DNA of 6,351 nt. Origin: Candidatus Brevibacterium intestinigallinarum. GTDB lineage: Bacteria; Actinomycetota; Actinomycetes; Actinomycetales; Brevibacteriaceae. Made by a program: the position numbers and the translations under genes. The DNA is taken from NCBI GenBank assembly GCA_019117325.1, contig DWZY01000007.1, positions 1 through 6,351 of the forward strand. Direction: 5' to 3'. Under the pieces are notes generated by a model. It made no database searches. It was not told the origin of the DNA and was given only the letters and a program-made list of their open reading frames with translations. Below, piece after piece: positions 1 through 4,710 of the stretch (within the stretch, counting starts at the first letter, position 1; every line of letters begins with the position of its first letter).

Positions 1-106
1 CGTCGACGGTCGCGACGAACGATCCGTCGGCCGGGCAGAGGATGTCGCGGGTGCCGCCGTCCTGGGCGGTGGTCCACGCGCCGTCGATGTAGAGGGTGTT
101 CGGCAT
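1..106 (-). CDS. betB: Aldehyde dehydrogenase, N-terminal fragment (probable betaine-aldehyde dehydrogenase)
   Basis: Only the first 35 codons are inside the window; the gene continues beyond position 1. The ATG is at 104-106, with an AGAAGG ribosome-binding site at 115-120, 8 nt upstream. The peptide begins MPNTLYIDGAWTTAQDGG and continues with TRDILCPADGSFVATVD. The pattern 'YIDGxW...GGTR...PADG...ATVD' is the typical N-terminal beta-strand edge of NAD(P)-dependent aldehyde dehydrogenases, where IDGxW and NPADGxxIATV recur. The catalytic Cys and Glu would lie outside the window. The substrate is inferred from context: the gene starts 62 bp after the stop of a BetT choline transporter on the same strand. 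Betaine-aldehyde dehydrogenase would then make glycine betaine from betaine aldehyde in the cytoplasm. A GC-rich choline dehydrogenase gene (betA) may follow but cannot be seen. The ALDH family call is fairly safe; the BetB assignment is an inference. Confidence 0.8.
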   Translation of the reverse strand, partial: MPNTLYIDGAWTTAQDGGTRDILCPADGSFVATVD

Positions 107-168
107 GGGAGGTCCCTTCTTCTGCGTCTGTCAGTCGTGTGCGGGAGCGGTCCGTCTGCGGCGGAGTG

Positions 169-2289
169 TCAGAAGTCCGCCTGCCAGTCGGGTGTCTCGG
201 CGGTGCCCTGCGCGGGGAGTGTGCCGCCGTCGTCCGAGGCGATGCGGACGAATTCCAGGTGGGACTCGAATCGGGTGAGCACATCGGCGATCAGCTGCTG
301 GGAGCTGAAGCCGTAGACGTCGTAGCCCTCCGACCCGACGGCGGAGAACACCTCGAGGCGGAAGACCGCGGAGCCCCTGCCACCATATCCTCCGACTCCG
401 GGAGCGTGGCGCGGCACCGGGTACACCTGGTAGTCGAACGCCTGCTCGCCCTCGAACCGTACGCACAGCGAGACCTCGTCGACCCGCAGCGGGTCGACGG
501 GAGTCCGCTCGATCGTCGCGTCGAAGCCCTGGTCGACGAGCTCCCCGTGGACGGCGCTGAGTGCAGGCTCCACGATCCTGTCCTGGAACCTCTGCGCGTC
601 CGCGGCGCTGGGGAGTGCGGTCATCCGGCTGAGCCGCTGCCGCCAGCTGAGGCCGCCGCCGGAGGCGATGCCCGCCGGCAGTGCGGCGAGCCTGCCCTCG
701 CGCTGGTGCTCCTCGACCCGGAGCGCCTTGAGGAACGACGCCATGACGAAGTACAGGACGACACTGAAGGGCAAGCCGATGATGACGGTGGCGGCCTGCA
801 GGGTCGTGACTCCGCCGACGATGAGCATCGCCATCGTGAGCACTCCCGTCGCCACGGACCAGAAGATGCGCACGCTCTTGGCGCCGTCCTCGCGGGGGTC
901 CTCGATGATCGACGTGAAGCTCGAGAGGACGAGGGCTCCGGAGTCCGCGGAGGTCACGTAGAACAGCAGCCCCACCACTGTCGCGAGGCCGATGAGGAAG
1001 AAGGCTCCCGGATACAGCGAGAGGAGGTCGTAGAACCCCTGCTCCGGCACGTTCATCGCGATCTCGCCGAACTCCGTGTTGCCCGAGCGGACGATGTCGA
1101 GGGCGCTGTTCCCGAAGATCGAGATGAAGATGATGATGAAGGCGAGCGGAACGATGAGCACGCCCGCGACGAACTGGCGGATGGTGCGTCCGCGGGAGAT
1201 GCGGGCCAGGAACAGGCTCACGAAGGGGGCCCACGCGATCCACCATGCCCAGAAGAACAGGGTCCACGCGGACATCCAGTCATCCGGCTGCTCCCACGCG
1301 AAGGTCTCCAGCGTCATGCTGGCGAAGCCCGAGACGAAGTCTCCGATGTTCATGACGAGGGCGTCCAGCAGGAACCGCGTCTTGCCCGCGATCAGGACGT
1401 AGACGAGGAGGACGATGGCCAGCAGCACATTCAGCTCGGAGAGCCGGCGGATGCCCTTCTCGACTCCGGACACCGTCGAGAGGGTGGCCAGCAGCACCGC
1501 GAACACGATGAGGCCGATCTGCGCGGCGGTGCCCTGCGGGATGCCGAACATGAGGAAGAGGCCGTAGTTGAGCTGGACGACGCCGATCCCCAGGCTCGTC
1601 GCGATGCCGAAGACCGTGCCCAGCACCGCGGCGACGTCGACGGTATCGCCCAGCCAGCCCTTGATGCGCGTCCCCAGGATGGGCTGGAGCAGCGAGCGGA
1701 TGGACAGCGGCATGTTCCGGCGGTAGGCGAAGTAGGCGAACGCCGCACCCATGAGCGCGTACATGGCCCAGCCGGTGACGCCGTAGTGGAAGAGCGTCCA
1801 GACGATGCCCTGCCGCGCGGCCTCGATGGTCCCGCCCTCGCCCGTCGGGGGAGCGAGGTACTGGGTGACCGGCTCGGAGACGGAGAAGAACATGAGGTCG
1901 ATGCCGATCCCAGCGGCGAAGAGCATCGACGTCCACGTGAAGAGGTTGTAGGTGGGACGCGCGTGATCGGGTCCCAGGCGGATCTGTCCCGAGCGGGACA
2001 GCGCGATGACGAGGACGAACGTCACCATGAGCGTCGCCGTGAGGATGTAGTACCAGCCGAAGTTGGCAGAGACCCAGCCCACCGCGGCGGTGATGACGGA
2101 ATCGGCCGTGTCCGGCGTGATGATCGCCCACAGCGCGACGGCCAGGATCATGGCGCCCGAGGCGATGAGGACGCGCCGGTTGATGCGTGAGCGGGATTCC
2201 GTGCGGGGCTCCTCGTCGAGGGACCGGTGTCCGGTGCCTGGCGGGTCAGCCTCGGCATCCGAACGGTGTGCTGGAGCGCTTCCGGCCAC
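169..2289 (-). CDS. betT: BCCT-family choline transporter, BetT type
   Basis: This is a complete 706-residue inner-membrane transporter of the betaine/choline/carnitine family, expected to import choline for glycine betaine synthesis. The start is GTG (2287-2289) with GGAAGGA 7 nt upstream (2297-2303); an in-frame stop at 2314-2316 excludes longer versions. Residues 1-37 are a hydrophilic cytoplasmic N-terminus, followed by about 12 hydrophobic segments between residues 38 and 520. Family hallmarks are the Gly-rich TM3 stretch GIGIDLMFFSVSEP (127-140), the TM4 aromatic segment FHYGVTGWAMY (167-177), and the BCCT signature WTLFFWAWWIAW (342-353) followed by FLARISRGRTIRQF (360-373). Asp131 sits where BetP of Corynebacterium has Gly153; an Asp here is typical of proton-coupled choline carriers and favours BetT over sodium/betaine carriers. 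The tail of about 185 residues (521-706) is the long soluble C-terminal domain of BetT-class proteins, linked to osmotic control in relatives. Total length is close to E. coli BetT (677). The downstream ALDH gene fits a choline operon. Confidence 0.95.
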   Translation of the reverse strand: MAGSAPAHRSDAEADPPGTGHRSLDEEPRTESRSRINRRVLIASGAMILAVALWAIITPDTADSVITAAVGWVSANFGWYYILTATLMVTFVLVIALSRSGQIRLGPDHARPTYNLFTWTSMLFAAGIGIDLMFFSVSEPVTQYLAPPTGEGGTIEAARQGIVWTLFHYGVTGWAMYALMGAAFAYFAYRRNMPLSIRSLLQPILGTRIKGWLGDTVDVAAVLGTVFGIATSLGIGVVQLNYGLFLMFGIPQGTAAQIGLIVFAVLLATLSTVSGVEKGIRRLSELNVLLAIVLLVYVLIAGKTRFLLDALVMNIGDFVSGFASMTLETFAWEQPDDWMSAWTLFFWAWWIAWAPFVSLFLARISRGRTIRQFVAGVLIVPLAFIIIFISIFGNSALDIVRSGNTEFGEIAMNVPEQGFYDLLSLYPGAFFLIGLATVVGLLFYVTSADSGALVLSSFTSIIEDPREDGAKSVRIFWSVATGVLTMAMLIVGGVTTLQAATVIIGLPFSVVLYFVMASFLKALRVEEHQREGRLAALPAGIASGGGLSWRQRLSRMTALPSAADAQRFQDRIVEPALSAVHGELVDQGFDATIERTPVDPLRVDEVSLCVRFEGEQAFDYQVYPVPRHAPGVGGYGGRGSAVFRLEVFSAVGSEGYDVYGFSSQQLIADVLTRFESHLEFVRIASDDGGTLPAQGTAETPDWQADF

Positions 2290-2312
2290 GGGATCATCCT
2301 TCCACGGTAGGC

Positions 2313-2327
2313 ATCAGTACTGATCAG
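2313..2327. promoter_or_regulatory. Palindromic possible operator in the betT leader
   Basis: ATCAGTACTGAT (2313-2324) is a perfect 12-bp palindrome. It overlaps a second 8-bp palindrome, CTGATCAG (2320-2327). The pair lies 24 bp upstream of the betT GTG and about 20 bp downstream of the predicted transcription start. That position would suit a repressor. TetR-type BetI represses choline genes in several bacteria, but no regulator gene is visible here and the match to any BetI site is unproven. A chance palindrome or an mRNA hairpin remains possible. Confidence 0.35.
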
Positions 2328-2350
2328 GTGCGCCAAGCACCGTAGCAGTC

Positions 2351-2380
2351 ATCGTATGTGAACTCATGCCTCTGTGACAT
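2351..2380 (-). promoter_or_regulatory. Candidate promoter of the betT-betB operon
   Basis: Read on the minus strand, a TACGAT -10 element (2351-2356) fits the actinobacterial TANNNT pattern. An 18-nt spacer separates it from ATGTCA (2375-2380), which matches TTGACA at 4 of 6 positions. The predicted start of transcription is near 2344, giving a leader of about 55 nt that includes the palindrome at 2313-2327. The site lies just beyond the terminator hairpin of the upstream gene, which is consistent with independent transcription of the choline genes. The call rests on pattern only. Confidence 0.4.
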
Positions 2381-2386
2381 GGATCG

Positions 2387-2419
2387 ACTCCGGCCCGTCC
2401 TGCGCGGACGGGCCGGAGT
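2387..2419 (-). terminator. Intrinsic-type terminator hairpin of the LPxTG protein gene
   Basis: A perfect 14-bp stem (2387-2400 pairing with 2406-2419, arms ACTCCGGCCCGTCC and its complement) closes a 5-nt loop, TGCGC. It begins 8 bp downstream of the TGA stop of the choice-of-anchor I gene (2428-2430). There is no U-tract on the minus strand, as is common for GC-rich actinobacterial terminators. It separates the surface-protein transcript from the betT operon, which is transcribed in the same direction. Confidence 0.85.
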
Positions 2420-2427
2420 GATGCGGA

Positions 2428-4458
2428 TCAGAGCGCGCGACGGCGTGCGATCGTGAGGGCGGCGATCCCTCCGCCCACCAGCAGCGCTCCGGCTGCCAGG
2501 GCTGTCGCGATCGTTGCGCCGGTGCGGGGCAGGCGCTCGGGTCCGGCCTCGTCATCCCGGTCGTCCTCCTCGCCCGGCGTCTGGGACGGAGCGTCGGTCG
2601 GCGCCTCCGACGGTCCTCGGGTGGGCTCGTCCGAGGGCCCCGGTGTGGCGCCCTCGGTCGCATCGTCCGACGGATCCTCGGACGGCTCCGGGGCCTCGGT
2701 CGTGGCCGTGTCCGAGGGCTGCGGCTCCGGATCGGCCAGGAGGTCCTCCACGGAGTAGTACGTGGTGGTGCCGGAGACCTCGTTGCCGACGATGAGCATC
2801 GCGTCGGCGACGTCGCCCGCCTCGGTTCCCGGGGCCTCGGCGCCGGGCACGAACGTGATCGACTCCGGGCCCAGATCGCCCGCGCCGGCGAACGCGGCGG
2901 GGTCGTCCTCGCCGGAGACGGAGAAGTCGCGATTGTTCACGTAGGTGACGTACTCCGGGGCGCGGGGGTCCGTCACGTCCATCGTCACGAAGCCGCTGGT
3001 GCGCTCGAACCCGATGAAGGCGTACGTGCGATCGCCGATCGTGCCCACCTCGATCGCCTCCGGCTCCGGGCCCTTGTCATCGGACCGGCCGTCGAAGTTC
3101 GACTCCGAGTGATTCGAGTTGAAGAAGTCGGGGTGGACCCGCGAGGTGATCTCCTCGAACAGCGATCCGGAGTTGTACACCTCTGCACCGTCGGCATCGA
3201 GGATGGAGAACGAGCGCGATCCGCTCACGTGGAGCTCCTCGTAGCAGTCGCCGTCAGCGGAGAGGCCGTCGGCGACGGTCGCGGTGAGGCGTCCCAGGTT
3301 CTCGTCACTCGTGAGCTCGTCGAGTGTGAGGCCGGTGCCCTCGGCGACGGATTCGCACAGCGGCGCGATCCCGTCGTCGCCGAAGTCCTTGACGCGCGCC
3401 TCCTCGCTGTAGCCGTCCCAGTCGCGCAGGTCGCCCTCGTCCGCGGTGAACAGGTACGAGGCTCCTCCGATCTCCGTGGAGGTGATGGTGTCCGGTGCGC
3501 GGAAGGCCGTGACCGGCCAGTTCTGCCGGTTGATCGCGTCATCGCGGTCGGAGACGTCGAACGCGACGTCGCGCAGGTCGGTGGTCTCGAGCGGAACGAT
3601 CCGCTCGACCGTCGCGCTCGCCAGGTCCGTGATCGCGAGCGCGTTGGCCTCCTGCAGCGTCGTGTAGGCGCGACCGCCGACGACGGTCGAGTACTCCGGC
3701 TCGAGGTTCTCGGAGACCGGGTGCTCCGGTGTGCCGGTGCCGGCGTCCTCGCGGCCGCCGTAGACGCGGACGTCCTCGGGCAGCGCGTCGCCCTCGAAGG
3801 CGTGGAAGTCCGCGGCGCGGTAGTCCGACTGCGCGGCCGCGGCGACCTCCCCGGGCAGCGTGACGATGCCCACGGAGCCCTCGGGATCGACGGAGTAGTC
3901 CTCGGCGGGCTCTCCCTCATTGGCGATGACGGCGTAGGCGCCGTCGGGGGACAGGACGACGGAGTCCGGCAGGGACCCGACGGCGACAGCGCCCAGGATC
4001 GTCGGCTCCTCCTCGCGGACGTCCGCGAACAGCAGCCATCCCGGGTCCGTCTTGTCCGGTGCCTCGACCGCGACGACAGCCAGGCCGTCCTCGCGCACGG
4101 CGGCCGAGTTCGCGACCGCACCGGCGGGGATCGTGGAGCCGTCCGCGACCTCGGCGCCCTCCGCTGCGATCTGCGCGACGTGCGCGGGGGCCGTGGGGTC
4201 GGACGCATCGAGCACGTCGACGACGCCGCGCTGAGCATTCACGACGAGCGTGCGCTGGCCGGCGGCGTAGTGGACGACGATCTCTGCGGCGGACTCGTCG
4301 AAGACCCCCGTGTCATGTGTGCCGATCGGGGAGATCGCGAGCGACGCGTCTGCTGCGGAGTCGATGATCGGCTCGTCGACGATGACGGCGGAGGCGGGTG
4401 CGACGACGGCCAGTGCCAGGAGTGTGCCGGTGGCGGCCGCGGCGAGGGAACGGTGCAT
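2428..4458 (-). CDS. Choice-of-anchor I family secreted protein, LPxTG-anchored
   Basis: This is a complete 676-residue surface protein. The ATG (4456-4458) is preceded by GAAAGG 5 nt upstream (4464-4469) and opens a clear signal peptide (residues 1-24, hydrophobic core, APASA cleavage site). The frame stays open upstream to about 4929, but that part reads through promoter DNA and is not coding. The ectodomain (about 40-575) has propeller-like repeats and hallmarks of the choice-of-anchor I / mesenchyme-specific glycoprotein-like family: ANEGEPAEDYS (179-189), TADEGDLRDWDGYSEEARV (338-356), SDDKGPEPEAI (459-469), LGPESITFVP (529-538) and LIVGNEVSGTT (555-565). Many Asp/Glu residues suggest metal binding. 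The ectodomain has only two cysteines (368 and 405), a plausible disulfide. A Pro/Ser/Thr/Glu-rich wall-spanning linker (577-640) leads to the sorting signal LPRTG (643-647), a hydrophobic helix and ARRRAL. Sortase should link it to peptidoglycan. Its biochemical activity is unknown; a phosphoesterase role is only suggested by the upstream PHO box. Confidence 0.9.
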   Translation of the reverse strand: MHRSLAAAATGTLLALAVVAPASAVIVDEPIIDSAADASLAISPIGTHDTGVFDESAAEIVVHYAAGQRTLVVNAQRGVVDVLDASDPTAPAHVAQIAAEGAEVADGSTIPAGAVANSAAVREDGLAVVAVEAPDKTDPGWLLFADVREEEPTILGAVAVGSLPDSVVLSPDGAYAVIANEGEPAEDYSVDPEGSVGIVTLPGEVAAAAQSDYRAADFHAFEGDALPEDVRVYGGREDAGTGTPEHPVSENLEPEYSTVVGGRAYTTLQEANALAITDLASATVERIVPLETTDLRDVAFDVSDRDDAINRQNWPVTAFRAPDTITSTEIGGASYLFTADEGDLRDWDGYSEEARVKDFGDDGIAPLCESVAEGTGLTLDELTSDENLGRLTATVADGLSADGDCYEELHVSGSRSFSILDADGAEVYNSGSLFEEITSRVHPDFFNSNHSESNFDGRSDDKGPEPEAIEVGTIGDRTYAFIGFERTSGFVTMDVTDPRAPEYVTYVNNRDFSVSGEDDPAAFAGAGDLGPESITFVPGAEAPGTEAGDVADAMLIVGNEVSGTTTYYSVEDLLADPEPQPSDTATTEAPEPSEDPSDDATEGATPGPSDEPTRGPSEAPTDAPSQTPGEEDDRDDEAGPERLPRTGATIATALAAGALLVGGGIAALTIARRRAL

Positions 4459-4524
4459 GAGTGCCTTTCGAAGCGATGCGGGATGCGTGTCAGCAGCGAT
4501 GGCGCGAGCCGCCGATCGTTCCCG

Positions 4525-4530
4525 AGAGTA
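4525..4530 (-). promoter_or_regulatory. Candidate -10 element of the LPxTG protein gene
   Basis: On the minus strand TACTCT (4525-4530) matches the TANNNT -10 pattern. Seventeen nt upstream the -35 position (4548-4553, ACCCGA) has no TTGACA similarity and overlaps the last unit of the PHO-box repeats. A missing -35 replaced by an activator site is typical of PhoB/PhoP-activated promoters. Transcription would start near 4518, giving a leader of about 60 nt. Confidence 0.45.
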
Positions 4531-4550
4531 GGAAGAGCTGGGGGCTGTCG

Positions 4551-4590
4551 GGTCGACGGCAGGTGAGGCGCGGGTGAGCGGAGGGTGAAC
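4551..4590 (-). promoter_or_regulatory. PHO box: 11-bp direct repeats, predicted PhoP binding site
   Basis: Read on the minus strand the units are GTTCACC (4590-4584), GCTCACC (4579-4573), CCTCACC (4568-4562) and a degenerate GTCGACC (4557-4551). Each starts exactly 11 bp after the previous one. PhoP of streptomycetes and related actinobacteria binds 11-bp direct repeats whose conserved core is GTTCACC, so both sequence and spacing fit. The box ends about 20 bp upstream of a TACTCT -10 and 93 bp upstream of the start codon of the choice-of-anchor I gene. This orientation and position point to that gene as the target rather than the divergent one. The repeat is seen directly; regulator identity and the direction of the effect are inferred. 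Confidence 0.7.
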
Positions 4591-4622
4591 TCCGCCACCG
4601 CGGGAGCCGGGTCGCGACGGGA

Positions 4623-4628
4623 TAGAAT
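4623..4628 (+). promoter_or_regulatory. Candidate -10 element of the divergent TPR protein gene
   Basis: TAGAAT (4623-4628) is a good actinobacterial -10 hexamer, close to TATAAT. No convincing -35 hexamer lies 16-19 bp upstream, where the sequence is GC-only. The transcript would start near 4635 and carry a leader of about 75 nt. The non-coding interval 4459-4710 (252 bp) thus holds both divergent promoters and the PHO box. Confidence 0.45.
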
Positions 4629-4635
4629 GGCGAGG

Positions 4636-4683
4636 ATGTTCGGCCCGGTCAGACGGAGCCAGCGCGCCGCACGACGGCGCTGA
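4636..4683 (+). other. Possible leader mini-ORF with hairpin
   Basis: An ATG at 4636 opens a 15-codon frame, MFGPVRRSQRAARRR, ending in TGA at 4681-4683. With transcription predicted near 4635 it could be translated leaderless, as is common in actinobacteria; no ribosome-binding site is needed or seen apart from a nearby AGG. Its second half lies in a hairpin (CAGCGC 4660-4665 pairing with GCGCTG 4677-4682, extendable by CG/CG across a 2-nt bulge). Seven of 15 codons are Arg. It could be a regulatory leader peptide, but such short frames are frequent by chance in GC-rich DNA. Confidence 0.2.
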
Positions 4684-4710
4684 ACCGAATAGTGACGACC
4701 GAGGATGGCG

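Noticed and set aside
139..2190. A 683-codon open frame on the plus strand across the transporter gene.
   Set aside because: It is antisense to betT, has Arg/Asp/Glu/Gly-rich composition without any domain, and arises from GC-rich third positions. The minus strand carries unmistakable BCCT motifs.
3109..4566. A 485-codon plus-strand frame antisense to the LPxTG protein gene.
   Set aside because: It has no recognisable domain, its composition is that of a shadow frame, and it lies opposite a gene with strong family motifs.
4627..4683. A longer leader frame starting at ATG 4627 (18 codons).
   Set aside because: This ATG overlaps the predicted -10 element, so it would not be in the transcript. 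The ATG at 4636 is the only sensible version.
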